Shown: piece by piece, positions 52,536-61,674 of the stretch | Layout: each line of letters starts with the position of its first letter | Numbering within the stretch: position 1 is the stretch's first letter | Assembly (NCBI GenBank): GCA_964359785.1 | Contig: CAYHWL010000001.1 | Span: 3,468-67,467, forward strand | Reading direction: 5' to 3' | DNA from: JACQSU01 sp964359785 | GTDB lineage: Archaea; Nanobdellota; Nanobdellia; Woesearchaeales; JAGWAF01 | Length of the DNA: 64,000 nucleotides | The notes under the pieces: generated by a model | Seen by the model: the letters and a program-made list of their open reading frames with translations, nothing else | Databases searched by the model: none | Told to the model about the DNA's origin: nothing | Position numbers and translations under genes: made by a program

Positions 52536-53291
52536 CTTGACAATTCTTCCAAGCCCTTTGCATATTTCGACAATCCGCGCAGCCTCCAAAGCAAATTCTT
52601 CTTCATGCGCAAATGAGTATAGATGTACGATTCCTCCTTTCTTGACTGCAGGAAGCCCGACATCCAGAAATTCAGGTGCATCCTTAGGTAGCGCCATTAT
52701 CACTCGATCAAACGCTCCAAGTTTAGGCACAACCTTGCGTACGTCCCCCAGATGATTTATGACATTGGAAAGTCGATTCAACTCCTTGTTAATTTCAGCG
52801 TACTTATGTCCGATAGCGTTCAACTCAACTCCTTCCACTATACACAGTTTCTGCGCCCGTCCAATCACCATCTGGTATGGTCCGCATCCAGAGAACATTA
52901 CTAAGACCCGTTCTCCAGGCATGACCATTTTTGCGATCCGCAATCTTTCAGAGGATAATCGCGGAGAGAAAAACACTTTCTCCGCGTGTAATCGTATCTT
53001 CACGCCGCTTTCAAAATAATCCGCTTCTTTCGTCCGTTTTCCGGCTATCACTTTGAGTTTCTGCGTCCGATATGTCCCGCCATGTATTCCATTTTTCATG
53101 CAGACAGTACGGACTCCAGGATGGGCAGAAAGTAACGTCTCTCCAATCAGTTTGGCCTTCTTCAATAGTGTCGAAGGCACCTCGATGATTATCAGGTTTC
53201 CAAGCCGATCATATGAAGTGATCAACTCACCCAGCTCTTTGGGATTTAATTTCCCGGCTAGGGCGCTTTTGAGATCCTGTGGTTTGTCCAT
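52461..53291 (-). CDS. Trm5-like tRNA (guanine37-N1) methyltransferase
   Basis: The protein has 276 residues from ATG 53291. FFSPRLSSERLRIAKMV is the Trm5/TYW2 signature, VLVMFSGCGPYQMVI is the SAM-binding motif I, GVELNAIGHKYAEIN is motif II, and MALPKDAPEFLD occupies the NPP(Y)-like position. The N-terminal D1 domain is short. Trm5 makes m1G37 in tRNA; the related TYW2/Taw2 transfers aminocarboxypropyl, which cannot be excluded. It starts 2 nt after the FEN1 stop, so the two are co-transcribed. Confidence 0.82.
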   Translation of the reverse strand: MDKPQDLKSALAGKLNPKELGELITSYDRLGNLIIIEVPSTLLKKAKLIGETLLSAHPGVRTVCMKNGIHGGTYRTQKLKVIAGKRTKEADYFESGVKIRLHAEKVFFSPRLSSERLRIAKMVMPGERVLVMFSGCGPYQMVIGRAQKLCIVEGVELNAIGHKYAEINKELNRLSNVINHLGDVRKVVPKLGAFDRVIMALPKDAPEFLDVGLPAVKKGGIVHLYSFAHEEEFALEAARIVEICKGLGRIVKSTGVYKCGAYKPHVFRVCVDLICQ

Positions 53292-53292
53292 T

Positions 53293-54324
53293 TTAGTAGT
53301 CAAACAAACTTTTCTGTTTGGTCGATTCATTTGCTTCGTTTAGGTCCGATATCGTCTTCTCTACTCTATCAGCTGAAAAATCATGTCTATCGATTAGCAG
53401 TTTGCGTATCTTCTCGCCATCAGTCATATCCCATTTCAATTTATAATCATCAGTCACAGGCATATCTTTGAAAGTGTCAAATATCTCTTTCCAGGTGTGT
53501 TCGCTATGTTTTTGGAAGTCCACGTCCTTGAATAGTTCAGGATAATGCTCCCCGTTCAATTTGACAAGACGATATGCTTTTTTGGGTCCTATTCCATGCA
53601 CTCCCCCATAATTGTAGTCTGTCCCAACAAGTATGGCTAGAGCGATCAATTGGTCATTTGATAATCCCAGTCGTTTCAGGTTACTGGCAAGCTCGATCAA
53701 TGTAGGTTGCACTATCACGGTTCCCAATTTGGCTGTTTTCTTTCGTCGGCCTGCCGCGGACAGATTCTGTATGAGTTTGGGGCATCCGTAGAGCAAGGAA
53801 TCATAATCTTGCGATACTGACGCCCAGGCGTGTCCTTTCTTGACCATGTATGCGGCCTGGGCTTCTCCTTCGCTTGGGGCCTGCACCCATGGCAATCCCA
53901 AGGCGTCAAGCAATTCCTGGCTTTCCTTGATTATTTCAGGTGTAAGAGACACGATCCGGGACCCATACTTTTTCATCGATGCTACGTCCTTCTCCTTGAT
54001 AGCCTCTTCATATTTCACCAATGCCTCATCTTTCAAGCCTCGTCTGCGTGCTCTTTCAGCCTCTTTTATCTTGGGAGGTTTTCCGTCAAAGACAAAGGCC
54101 AATTTTATCCCTTTGCACATGAAGTTCGCGCATCTAGAATGCAGGCCTATTAGATGGCTAGTCACATTCCCATGTGAATCTGTGAAGGCCGCTCCATCAG
54201 GTTGCCTTATGGTTGTCAAGAATTGATACAGCATATTGAATCCATCGACAACAAGGGTTTTTGAGCGTAGGTCATCTACTTTGATTTCCTTGCTTTCAAA
54301 TAGCTCCTTTAGGTTTACTCCCAT
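53293..54324 (-). CDS. fen1: Flap endonuclease 1
   Basis: The protein has 343 residues, full length. The N-domain starts MGVNLKELFES (N-block) with VVDGFNMLYQF and FVFDGKPPKIK. The I-domain has PSEGEAQAAYM and SQDYDSLLYG acidic metal ligands, then VGTDYNYGGVHGIGPKKA (H2TH). The C-terminus KQKSLFDY is a PIP-box-like PCNA-binding tail. It removes 5' flaps in lagging-strand maturation. A TATA at about 54345-54353 gives a leaderless start. Confidence 0.93.
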   Translation of the reverse strand: MGVNLKELFESKEIKVDDLRSKTLVVDGFNMLYQFLTTIRQPDGAAFTDSHGNVTSHLIGLHSRCANFMCKGIKLAFVFDGKPPKIKEAERARRRGLKDEALVKYEEAIKEKDVASMKKYGSRIVSLTPEIIKESQELLDALGLPWVQAPSEGEAQAAYMVKKGHAWASVSQDYDSLLYGCPKLIQNLSAAGRRKKTAKLGTVIVQPTLIELASNLKRLGLSNDQLIALAILVGTDYNYGGVHGIGPKKAYRLVKLNGEHYPELFKDVDFQKHSEHTWKEIFDTFKDMPVTDDYKLKWDMTDGEKIRKLLIDRHDFSADRVEKTISDLNEANESTKQKSLFDY

Positions 54325-54384
54325 AGATGATGCTATGGACCCTTTCTTTATATGTATTGTCCATAGGATGCTTGATCAATCTTC

Positions 54385-55437
54385 TTACTCCAAGGTCTTG
54401 ATTATTATGCCTTTTAGTTCATTTGGCAGCATCTCGATGGCTTTTTTGGTGATCTCCCCACTAGTAATCATCAGACCAGGCAATTTATGATATTGCGCTT
54501 TGACAAGTAAAGTCGAAAGATCGCTTTCAGTCACTTTCTTCTTATTTTTTGCTTGGCAATAGAAAGTCACTGCTCCGACAGGACTTGGTACGAACAGGAT
54601 ATATTCATGGTCGGTATTTTTCTTTATCACAGTCTCTTTTTCCACTACGATTTTCTCGGCGATAAAGAATTGGGATAACGCCAAGGCGAAATCCGCCTTT
54701 GTTTCAGGTTTATGCTTAGGTTGCTCTTCCTTGCTTTTTTGAGGTTTTTCTGATTTTATCTCCTTCTCTGATTCAACGTCATCGATTTTCACAGGAGGAT
54801 TTTCTTTCTTTGATTTAGGTTTGGTGTCATGCGTCTCCGGCTTTGATAATTCAGCTTGTGTCTCTTTTTGGGTCCCCCCATTCTTGATATGCTCTTCTAT
54901 TGGGATAGATCCTTGCGCCAGTTTGACAGGATTTGCCTCTTCCTTGATTGTCTGCGTTTCCGAATTTTGGGTTTCTTGCGCGGCTGGTTGGGTTTTGCCA
55001 ATCAGCATCTCACGAATCTTCATTTCAGCATCATCATCATTTAGCAGGAACCATTTATAGAAGATTTCAGAGGCACCCTCGACTCTTACAGTCAAAGGTA
55101 TGGCGAAATCCCTTATCACTTTTAGGGTATATCGCGTCAAGGGATCAGAATGGCTCTCTCGGATGACGCCTTGCCCTTTTAGCCTTTCTACTGTGCGCTG
55201 TTCGTTCTTATCGAGATTCCCTATATAATTGAGCAGCATCTCCTCCTGTCCAGGAATATAGTACAAAGGCGACCCTCCGACTTTCACAGCGCTGACTTTG
55301 ACTTTTCCTCGGCTGGAAAGTTCAGAGAGCACAGCGCCGCTCATGAGAAGGTTTTGCCCTATCTCCTTTGCGACATTCGCTGGTATGACTGGGCCTTTTT
55401 TCGCGATTATCTCAAGCACTGTGTCACTTATCACCAT
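54385..55437 (-). CDS. Winged-helix protein with charged linker
   Basis: The protein has 350 residues. Residues 1-65 look like a winged helix (VIPANVAKEIGQNLLMSGAV, then LSELSSRGKVKVSAVKVGGS), and 65-140 may be a second one. Residues about 150-235 form a low-complexity acidic/Lys-rich linker. The C-terminal ~110 residues contain a conserved-looking VSPVGAVTFYCQAKNKKKV region. TATA CTTTTTATAATAC at 55459-55470 supports ATG 55437. I do not recognise a named family; DNA or chromatin binding is inferred. Confidence 0.65.
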   Translation of the reverse strand: MVISDTVLEIIAKKGPVIPANVAKEIGQNLLMSGAVLSELSSRGKVKVSAVKVGGSPLYYIPGQEEMLLNYIGNLDKNEQRTVERLKGQGVIRESHSDPLTRYTLKVIRDFAIPLTVRVEGASEIFYKWFLLNDDDAEMKIREMLIGKTQPAAQETQNSETQTIKEEANPVKLAQGSIPIEEHIKNGGTQKETQAELSKPETHDTKPKSKKENPPVKIDDVESEKEIKSEKPQKSKEEQPKHKPETKADFALALSQFFIAEKIVVEKETVIKKNTDHEYILFVPSPVGAVTFYCQAKNKKKVTESDLSTLLVKAQYHKLPGLMITSGEITKKAIEMLPNELKGIIIKTLE

Positions 55438-55473
55438 TGATTAGAGTGGCGGATATGTATTATAAAAAGCATC

Positions 55474-56022
55474 CTATGGCCGGACCCATCTTATCTCATA
55501 ATATGTGACATCGCCTTCGTCATCCACAACACCTATTAGCAGTCTTTTGCGTGTTGAATGGGCCACCCTGTTTTTGGCGGAGAACTCATGCCATGTGAGT
55601 ATGCTTGCTTCATGCTGGGGGTACACGACCCATTTTGCATGGTCTTCTCCAGGTTTCACGCCGCGATCATAGACACGGAAATCAGCTCCGAATTTAAGGG
55701 CGGTCTTCACCACATAACCCCTGTCGCGTAGATCGCGGAACACGCAATATCTTGTCCAGAAATTTGGGTCGATCTTCTGGGCGATTTTCAAGAATGAATC
55801 GACGTTGAGCTTTTTTTTCCCGCTGCATAGATTTAGTCGTTTCTTCTCTAAAAGATACATCGCTTCAGGCAATGATAGCTGTAATTTCCCGCTTTCAAGA
55901 AGTACGCCATAGCAGCTTGTGTTGGATAGCTCTCTGGCTGCATCTGATTCTTCTGCAAGGATCCTCTCGCGCAAGATGGCGGCGGATGCCATCTCTTTGG
56001 CGGGACCCGCCTTGTTTTCCAT
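55474..56022 (-). CDS. endA: tRNA-splicing endonuclease
   Basis: The protein has 182 residues from ATG 56022, exactly 26 nt from the shared TATA box; an upstream in-frame ATG would precede the transcript start. The C-terminal catalytic domain has ADFRVYDRG (Tyr), DHAKWVVYPQ (His) and STRKRLLIGVVD (Lys), the YHK triad of EndA. The length fits the homotetrameric-type alpha subunit. It cleaves introns at bulge-helix-bulge motifs. Confidence 0.9.
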   Translation of the reverse strand: MENKAGPAKEMASAAILRERILAEESDAARELSNTSCYGVLLESGKLQLSLPEAMYLLEKKRLNLCSGKKKLNVDSFLKIAQKIDPNFWTRYCVFRDLRDRGYVVKTALKFGADFRVYDRGVKPGEDHAKWVVYPQHEASILTWHEFSAKNRVAHSTRKRLLIGVVDDEGDVTYYEIRWVRP

Positions 56023-56042
56023 AGACGTGTCCACTCACCCAA

Positions 56043-56052
56043 TGTTTATAAA
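56043..56052. promoter_or_regulatory. Bidirectional TATA box shared by endA and tRNase Z genes
   Basis: GTTTATAAAG is TATA-like on both strands. Its centre (about 56048) is 26 nt from endA ATG 56022 and about 31 nt from tRNase Z ATG 56079. Two tRNA-processing enzymes would therefore share one promoter core. Confidence 0.6.
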
Positions 56053-56078
56053 GCTTGGCAGGCTCAATGTCGATTGGA

Positions 56079-56978
56079 ATGGAGCTTACATTTTTAGGCA
56101 CAAGCTGTATGGTCCCGACGAAACACAGGAATGTTTCGGGGATGTTCTTACAGTTTCGTGACCAAGGGATCCTCTTTGATTGCGGTGAGGGCACACAACG
56201 CCAGATGAATATCGCAGGGATCAAACGAACTTCTGTGACGAGGATACTTCTTAGCCATTGGCATGGGGATCATGTCTCTGGGCTAATTGGTCTAATCCAG
56301 ACCCTTGGCCATGAGGAGAATGGCCCTACGCTCCATATATATGGTCCAGCACAGACCAAACAAAGGATGTCGCATCTCTTCAACACTTGTATTTTTGGGA
56401 ATAAGGTGGATATTGTGGTCCATGAAATGGATCCGGTGAAACTTGAGAGGATTGAGGATCAAGAGGAGTTTGAGATTTTCGCCGCGCCTTTGGATCACGA
56501 GGTCCCTTGTATAGGCTATCGTTTTGTGGAGAAGGACAGGCACAATATTGACAAAGACAAGATGCAAATTTTAGGTCTTAGATCTGGTCCTCATATGGCA
56601 CAGCTAAAAGAAGGTAAATCTGTGGTTGTGAACAAGAAGAAGATATCTCCAAAGGATATTATCACTGTGATCAAAGGCAGATCTTTGGCCTATGTCCCTG
56701 ATACTGTCTTGTGTAAAGGAGCCATGGATCTGGCCGAAGATGCGGATTTGCTGGTCAGCGAAGCTACATATGGTCATGATGAAGAGGAGAAGGCGGATAA
56801 GCATTTCCATCTTACGGCAAGGCAAGCTGCTCAATTAGCTAGCCAAAGCGGAGCGAAAAAATTGTTCCTCACACACTTCTCACAACGATACGCTGACGTG
56901 AGCAAGATTGAGGATGATGCTAAGATGGTTTTCCCAAATACTATTTGCGCCCAGGATTTCATGCGGATAAATGTATAA
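56079..56978 (+). CDS. rnz: tRNase Z (RNase Z)
   Basis: The protein has 299 residues from ATG 56079, the family-typical MELTFLGT start; ATG 56067 is an alternative but would lie upstream of the predicted transcript start. ILLSHWHGDHVSG is the HxHxDH metallo-beta-lactamase motif, GPHMAQLK and VSEATYGHDEEEKAD carry later ligands, and LFLTHFSQRYAD has the terminal His. It cuts the 3' trailer of pre-tRNA. Confidence 0.92.
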   Translation: MELTFLGTSCMVPTKHRNVSGMFLQFRDQGILFDCGEGTQRQMNIAGIKRTSVTRILLSHWHGDHVSGLIGLIQTLGHEENGPTLHIYGPAQTKQRMSHLFNTCIFGNKVDIVVHEMDPVKLERIEDQEEFEIFAAPLDHEVPCIGYRFVEKDRHNIDKDKMQILGLRSGPHMAQLKEGKSVVVNKKKISPKDIITVIKGRSLAYVPDTVLCKGAMDLAEDADLLVSEATYGHDEEEKADKHFHLTARQAAQLASQSGAKKLFLTHFSQRYADVSKIEDDAKMVFPNTICAQDFMRINV

Positions 56979-57020
56979 GAAAGGCAAACATATTTCTAGT
57001 ACCAAAAAATTGATCTGCTT

Positions 57021-57407
57021 ATGAATAAGAAAGCCAAGGGTACGAATGCCGAAAGGGAGCTTATCCATAAGTTCTGGGCAGTGGATTGGGTTGCTGCAAG
57101 GGTGGCAGGCTCTGGATCTATGCAATACCCTTCTCCCGATATCATTGCGGCCAAGCACCCCAGATCATTGGTGATAGAGTCTAAAGTCACCGCAGGAGAC
57201 CGGCAATATTTCGAGAGGCAGGCCATTGAGGACCTTAAGCATTTCGCCAAAGGATTGAATGCGGAGACGTATGTCGCAGTTAAATTCAATCATGTTGGTT
57301 GGTATTTCTTTACTTTGGAGGACCTAAAAGATTCTGGGAAAAACCTTGTTATCAGTATGGATGATGCCAAAATTAGGGGTATCATCTTCGAGGAGCTCGT
57401 GCGTTGA
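57021..57407 (+). CDS. hjc: Holliday junction resolvase Hjc
   Basis: The protein has 128 residues. KGTNAERELIHKF carries the first catalytic Glu, SPDIIAAK the Asp, and LVIESKVT the Glu-Xaa-Lys, which together are the nuclease motif of archaeal Hjc. Size and motif spacing fit. It resolves four-way DNA junctions in recombination. The TATA-like ATATTTCTA about 26 nt upstream is weak. Confidence 0.92.
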   Translation: MNKKAKGTNAERELIHKFWAVDWVAARVAGSGSMQYPSPDIIAAKHPRSLVIESKVTAGDRQYFERQAIEDLKHFAKGLNAETYVAVKFNHVGWYFFTLEDLKDSGKNLVISMDDAKIRGIIFEELVR

Positions 57408-57461
57408 GCCGGTTTACATGATGGATAAGGTTTATAAAGCTCTATATGGTATTTATAAATA

Positions 57462-57974
57462 ATGGCGACGAGCATCAAACTGACACCTAAGATGATTGAA
57501 TCAGTCATATCTGAAGTGTCAGGTAAAGATACCATCAAGCTCTATAAGGCGCTCAAAGGCAAGAAGAATGTCTCTGAATTCAAGTTGGCAGATGATATTG
57601 ATGAGGAGATAAACACGACAAGAAACATGCTCTATCGCCTCCATAACGCTAATCTGGTGAGTTTCACAAGGAAAAAAGACAAACAGAAAGGTTGGTACAT
57701 CTATTACTGGACTTTCAATATCAATCGCATCAAAGACCTTATGTGTGATTTGAAGAAAAAACGCTTGGAGATGCTAAGGGATCGTCTTGAAAGAGAGAAG
57801 ATGAGCCACTTTTTTGCGTGTCCTGACCGTTGCATCCGTCTGGATTTTGAGCAGGCCACTGATTTTGGTTATAAATGTCCGGAATGTGGTCAATTGCTCA
57901 ACCAAGAAGATAACACAAAGATTATCAAGGATTTAGAGACGGAGATTGATTCGTTGAAGAAATCTAAACAATAG
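57462..57974 (+). CDS. tfe: Transcription factor E (TFE alpha)
   Basis: The protein has 170 residues. Residues 1-90 are the extended winged helix (LADDIDEEINTTRNMLYRLH, then WYIYYWTFNINRIKD). Residues about 110-150 form a zinc ribbon with CPDRC and CPECG. The C-terminus is a short coiled coil. It stabilises the TBP-TFB-RNA polymerase open complex. TATA TTTATAAAG at 57431-57439 is exactly 26 nt before the ATG. Confidence 0.93.
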   Translation: MATSIKLTPKMIESVISEVSGKDTIKLYKALKGKKNVSEFKLADDIDEEINTTRNMLYRLHNANLVSFTRKKDKQKGWYIYYWTFNINRIKDLMCDLKKKRLEMLRDRLEREKMSHFFACPDRCIRLDFEQATDFGYKCPECGQLLNQEDNTKIIKDLETEIDSLKKSKQ

Positions 57975-57980
57975 ATATGC

Positions 57981-58892
57981 TTATTTTATTCTAGTCCTCG
58001 AATTGATCCATGGATACTCTTTTTGTATCTCATAGATGAAATTCGTATGTTTATGCACCCCAAGTTCACTTATTATTCCTTTTATGAGTGATGGGTTGAT
58101 CATCTCAAAAGCGGGATTGACGATTTCGACCCCTCTGGGAGCGGCATCCCACACTTCTTTTGGGTCTCTATCTTCGATTGGTGTCTGGTTTCCATGTAAT
58201 GATCTTGGATCGAATTTCAATGAATGTGTGACGATATAAATGGGTTTGCCAAACCTATACGCGCACTCGCAAGCTAATTCTGACCCTATCTTATTTATCA
58301 CCGCAGTTGGAGTGATAGCATCGCATCCGATAAGCACATAATCACATTCCTTTATCGCCAGTCTCATGGCGCTGTCTACATGATGTTTGACAGGTATGCC
58401 ATGTTTCGCCAGCTCTGCGGCCGTGATTCTTCCCTGGAATAAAGGTCGAGTCTCGGTGTTATACACAGAGATCGACTTTCCTTTGTTCTTGGCGTCGATC
58501 AATGCTCTAGTGACCGTCCCGCTGTGGCAATGTGTATAGATTGTGCAAGGACTTTTGAGTGTTCCATAAGTCATATGAGAGATATATTCCTTATGTGTCT
58601 CAAGTTTATTTTTCAATTCCAAGATCCGTGATAAGATATGGTTCTTATATGTGCTAATAGTCCCAGACGGCTCCTCTGCCAGCACGTAATTGCACAGGTT
58701 GAATAACATGGGCTCTGTCGGACGAGCTCCTAGAAGCTTGTGTGATTCGATTAACAATTCTGTGCTCAAAAGATTCGCGCTCTTGACTTTGCTCTTCAAA
58801 GCCGTCTCTTTTAGATGCGCCAAACCGGCAGTGGCTATTTTTTCTGCGCCCTGGATCTTTATTTGTGAGATCCGCTCTATGGTGTTTTTCAT
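57981..58892 (-). CDS. Ribose 1,5-bisphosphate isomerase / eIF2B-alpha-like protein
   Basis: The protein has 303 residues. IYTHCHSGTVTRAL, VYNTETRPLFQGR, GCDAITPTAVINKIGSELA and KFDPRSLHG-type motifs place it in the eIF2B/R15P isomerase/MtnA family. Archaeal members convert ribose 1,5-bisphosphate to ribulose 1,5-bisphosphate in the AMP pathway with type III RuBisCO. The CHSGT Cys and Asp in the GCDAI motif are the catalytic residues of R15P isomerase. No RuBisCO is in this window, so substrate assignment is by family. It begins directly after the small membrane gene upstream. Confidence 0.75.
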   Translation of the reverse strand: MKNTIERISQIKIQGAEKIATAGLAHLKETALKSKVKSANLLSTELLIESHKLLGARPTEPMLFNLCNYVLAEEPSGTISTYKNHILSRILELKNKLETHKEYISHMTYGTLKSPCTIYTHCHSGTVTRALIDAKNKGKSISVYNTETRPLFQGRITAAELAKHGIPVKHHVDSAMRLAIKECDYVLIGCDAITPTAVINKIGSELACECAYRFGKPIYIVTHSLKFDPRSLHGNQTPIEDRDPKEVWDAAPRGVEIVNPAFEMINPSLIKGIISELGVHKHTNFIYEIQKEYPWINSRTRIK

Positions 58893-59099
58893 CTATCGCT
58901 TTCGCTTCTTGGACACTGAGCGCTCGATGCGCACTTCCTCACGCAATATTCGTTCAGTGATCTTCTCGACATGCATCTCCATCCTTGCGACTCGCCGCTC
59001 CATGAGCACAAGTACGCGTAACGAGTACACAATTGCCAAGAGCGTGCCTATGATTACAGCCAAAGTCAATCGTAATATGTTTTCATTGTAGTCTACCAT
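58893..59099 (-). CDS. Small single-helix membrane protein
   Basis: The protein has 68 residues. A short N-terminus (MVDYNENI), a helix at about residues 9-33, then a basic amphipathic coiled-coil-like tail (RMEMHVEKITERILREEVRIE) ending KKRKR. Its stop abuts the R15P isomerase gene, so the two are co-transcribed. A GAGGTGAG Shine-Dalgarno-like sequence lies before the ATG. Function unknown. Confidence 0.65.
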   Translation of the reverse strand: MVDYNENILRLTLAVIIGTLLAIVYSLRVLVLMERRVARMEMHVEKITERILREEVRIERSVSKKRKR

Positions 59100-59232
59100 T
59101 CCATCTCACCTCGATTTGTCGTCTGGGGTTATCCATTTGACCCGGTAACCATGTATTTAAATGTTGGTTTTACGAAAATTCCAAAATTGATGTGGAAAGA
59201 TAGAAAAAATATGGATGGGGAACTATCCAGAT

Positions 59233-60012
59233 TCAGTACTTCAAAAATGATTTCTCGAGAGATTGCGCAAAGTATGGGCTATTGACCCAAATCCCCACAT
59301 CATAGCTTGGATGGGTCGTTTTATCAGACATTAGCATAAAAAGCACTTCTTTGCCATCCACGATCAAATATCTTCCCAATAGTTCTGATGTGTTTTTGAC
59401 ATTCGCGAATTCTCGGAGTGTTTCGACAGATTTTTGCGTGTGTTTGTTCACTGGCGCAAGGACTGTGATTGATACCCCTTTGTTTTTAGATTTGGAAAAG
59501 ACGCCTTTTAGAGTTTCTGACTTTCGATTGATGCCATCTTCAGTGGTCACCAGGATGACTGATTTCTCTGCATGCTTTAGCATGCTTTCTATATGATCGA
59601 TTATATTTGACCTTCCTTTGATTGCACCTGTAAGTTCAGCAGGTTCAACCATCTCAATGCCCTTAGAATGGAGTAATTGAAGTTCTGAGAGGATATCTGA
59701 CCCTTTTAATCCTTCGATTAGTTTGGATTGTTTCTGGGCGTCTTCAATCACTTTTTTTTGCACTCTTTCTATGACCGCGCTTGGAGGCACTGCGATATAT
59801 TTGATTGGTTTGCCCAATTTTGTGATGATAAAACCTTTTCTTTCAAGGCTTTCGAGGACATCGTATGATCTTGATCTTGGGACATTGGCTATATCTGATA
59901 ATTCCCCTGCACTTGATACTCCTCGTGAGAGCAATGCGGTCCAGAGTTTACTTTCGTAGCTGTTAAGGCCAAAATCTTTGAGTTTGTGCAAGAATTCTTT
60001 CTGAACAATCAT
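59233..60012 (-). CDS. TrmB-like transcriptional regulator, paralogue
   Basis: The protein has 259 residues from ATG 60012. It carries GGAGG 7 nt upstream and a TATA ATTTATATAC at about 60056-60067. Residues 1-60 form the HTH (LNSYESKLWTALLSRGVSSA, GELSDIANVPRSRSYDVL), then a linker and TrmB sensor domain. The recognition region is almost identical to that of 40299-41105, indicating duplication and possibly a shared operator. It adjoins the probable replication origin. Confidence 0.82.
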   Translation of the reverse strand: MIVQKEFLHKLKDFGLNSYESKLWTALLSRGVSSAGELSDIANVPRSRSYDVLESLERKGFIITKLGKPIKYIAVPPSAVIERVQKKVIEDAQKQSKLIEGLKGSDILSELQLLHSKGIEMVEPAELTGAIKGRSNIIDHIESMLKHAEKSVILVTTEDGINRKSETLKGVFSKSKNKGVSITVLAPVNKHTQKSVETLREFANVKNTSELLGRYLIVDGKEVLFMLMSDKTTHPSYDVGIWVNSPYFAQSLEKSFLKY

Positions 60013-60116
60013 GATTTTTCCTCCATTTGTGGGCTGTCGTGGGGAAAGGCGAATAGTATATAAATATGAGCGAAAGTTGTTATTAGAGAGTAGCAAAAAC
60101 ATCATAAGCAATGGAT

Positions 60117-60144
60117 CTGCCACCCCTTCATTTCCTCTGCAAAC
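60117..60144 (-). other. ORB-like origin recognition box, left, minus orientation
   Basis: On the minus strand the core reads GAGGAAATGAAGGGGTGG, close to the archaeal ORB core GGAAACGAAGGGG. The partner at 60360-60387 has the opposite orientation, and both face the AT-rich tract from outside. Probable Orc1/Cdc6 binding site. Confidence 0.65.
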
Positions 60145-60359
60145 CCACCCACATCCAAATCACAGATTTCATACGTTTCTTGATGAAAACTAAGAGATTC
60201 CTTATTTTAAAGAAAAGAGTTAGGCACTATTTATTTATTATTATATAGAAAAGATATATATATAATATAATATATCGTCAATATCCAATAGAAATCCCAA
60301 AAAACGCCTATATCGCGTTCTTTTAGCCAAAATTTCAATCCACCCGTTCGAAAAACCCA

Positions 60360-60387
60360 TTTTCCATCGGAAACGATGGGGTCTCCC
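60360..60387 (+). other. ORB-like origin recognition box, right, plus orientation
   Basis: Contains TTCCATCGGAAACGATGGGG followed by TCTCCC: the GGAAAC core and downstream G-string of the archaeal ORB. It shares TTT.C...GGAAA.GA.GGGGT with the left box read on the other strand. It lies 71 nt before the orc1/cdc6 ATG. Confidence 0.72.
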
Positions 60388-60457
60388 TTTCAAACTCTCA
60401 AAACGAAATACATTAAAACCTCCTCTTCACTTGGAACTGTATTAGAGGGGTGGATAG

Positions 60458-61669
60458 ATGGCAAAATCAGTAGATAATATCTTCGAGCAATTCTTAGCAA
60501 GCAAATCTCTGTTCAAGAATAAGAGGGTGCTGCAGGCTAATTATACTCCCACTACAATCGCTCATAGGGAAGATGAGATCTCATTGATAGCAAAGACGCT
60601 TGCTCCTGCGTTGAAATGTGATCGGCCCTCAAATCTCTTCATCTATGGTAAGACTGGGACAGGCAAGACCGTCTCTGTTAGATACGTCGTCAACTCTCTC
60701 AAGCAGATTGCCCAGGAGAAGAATATTCCGCTAAAGCCAATATACATCAATTGCAAACTCAAGAAAGTGGCAGACACAGAGTATCGTATCATCGCGCAGA
60801 TCGCGCGGGAATTTGGTAAGGATATTCCTGCCACAGGTTTGCCTACAGAGGAGATCTACAATATCTTCTATCAAGTCTTAGACGAGAAAGCGCAGATAGT
60901 CCTTCTCGTATTAGATGAGATTGATCAGCTGGTCCAAAAGACAGGTGATGAGATCCTCTACAATCTGACCAGGCTAAATACCGAATTGCATCAGGCGCAG
61001 ATCTGCCTTGTGGGGATCTCAAATGATGTGACATTCACCGATACTCTTGATCCAAGAGTGAAGTCCAGCTTGAGTGAGGAGGAGATGATTTTTCCGCCAT
61101 ATAACGCGACTCAGCTTCAGAAGATTCTTGAGAATCGTGCGAAGGATGCTTTCAATGACGACTCTATTGAGAATGGCGTTTTGGAGAAATGCGCCGCCTT
61201 CGCAGCGCGTGAGCATGGCGATGCCCGTAGGGCTCTTGAGCTTCTTCGAGTCGCTGGAGAATTGGCTGAAAGAGATAATGTGCCAAAAGTGGCGGTTAGC
61301 CATCTTGATCTTGCGGAGGATAAGATCGAACGTGATCGTATTGTGGATATTGTAGCTGCGCAACCTAAGCAATTCCAGGTCGCTTTATTTGTCATTTTGA
61401 GACTCTATGAGAGGCGCAAGGAGATGCTGTTCACAGGCGAGGTCTATGAGAATTACAAGAATCTTTGTCAGAAAGTGCAATTGCGTCCTCTCACTCAAAG
61501 AAGGATATCTGATATCATCCAGGAGATGGATATGCTTGGTATCATTAATGCAAAGATAGTCTCTAAAGGAAGATATGGCAGGTCAAGAGATATCAAGGTC
61601 TCTCTTCCTATTTCAGTAGTGGAGAATATTCTTACCACCCTTGATGAGAAACTGGGGGTGGAACTATAA
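60458..61669 (+). CDS. cdc6: Origin recognition protein Orc1/Cdc6
   Basis: The protein has 403 residues. GKTGTGKTVSVRYV near residue 65 is Walker A, LLVLDEIDQL is Walker B, and GISNDVTFTDTLDPRVKSSL is sensor 1 with the Arg region. The C-terminus is the winged helix that grips ORB DNA. It marks origins and loads MCM. A GAGGGGTGG Shine-Dalgarno-like stretch precedes the ATG by 8 nt, so the message is leadered. The DP1 gene follows 5 nt after its stop. Confidence 0.93.
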   Translation: MAKSVDNIFEQFLASKSLFKNKRVLQANYTPTTIAHREDEISLIAKTLAPALKCDRPSNLFIYGKTGTGKTVSVRYVVNSLKQIAQEKNIPLKPIYINCKLKKVADTEYRIIAQIAREFGKDIPATGLPTEEIYNIFYQVLDEKAQIVLLVLDEIDQLVQKTGDEILYNLTRLNTELHQAQICLVGISNDVTFTDTLDPRVKSSLSEEEMIFPPYNATQLQKILENRAKDAFNDDSIENGVLEKCAAFAAREHGDARRALELLRVAGELAERDNVPKVAVSHLDLAEDKIERDRIVDIVAAQPKQFQVALFVILRLYERRKEMLFTGEVYENYKNLCQKVQLRPLTQRRISDIIQEMDMLGIINAKIVSKGRYGRSRDIKVSLPISVVENILTTLDEKLGVEL

Positions 61670-61674
61670 CTGAT

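Larger units (their letters stand above)
60117..60387. other. Probable replication origin (oriC)
   Basis: A 334-nt gene-free interval (60124-60457) directly before orc1/cdc6 holds two inverted ORB-like boxes around an AT-rich tract at about 60229-60276 made largely of TATAT and TTATT runs, a likely unwinding element. Orc1/Cdc6 and PolD genes follow immediately, an arrangement common at archaeal origins. No second orc gene is seen. Confidence 0.68.
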
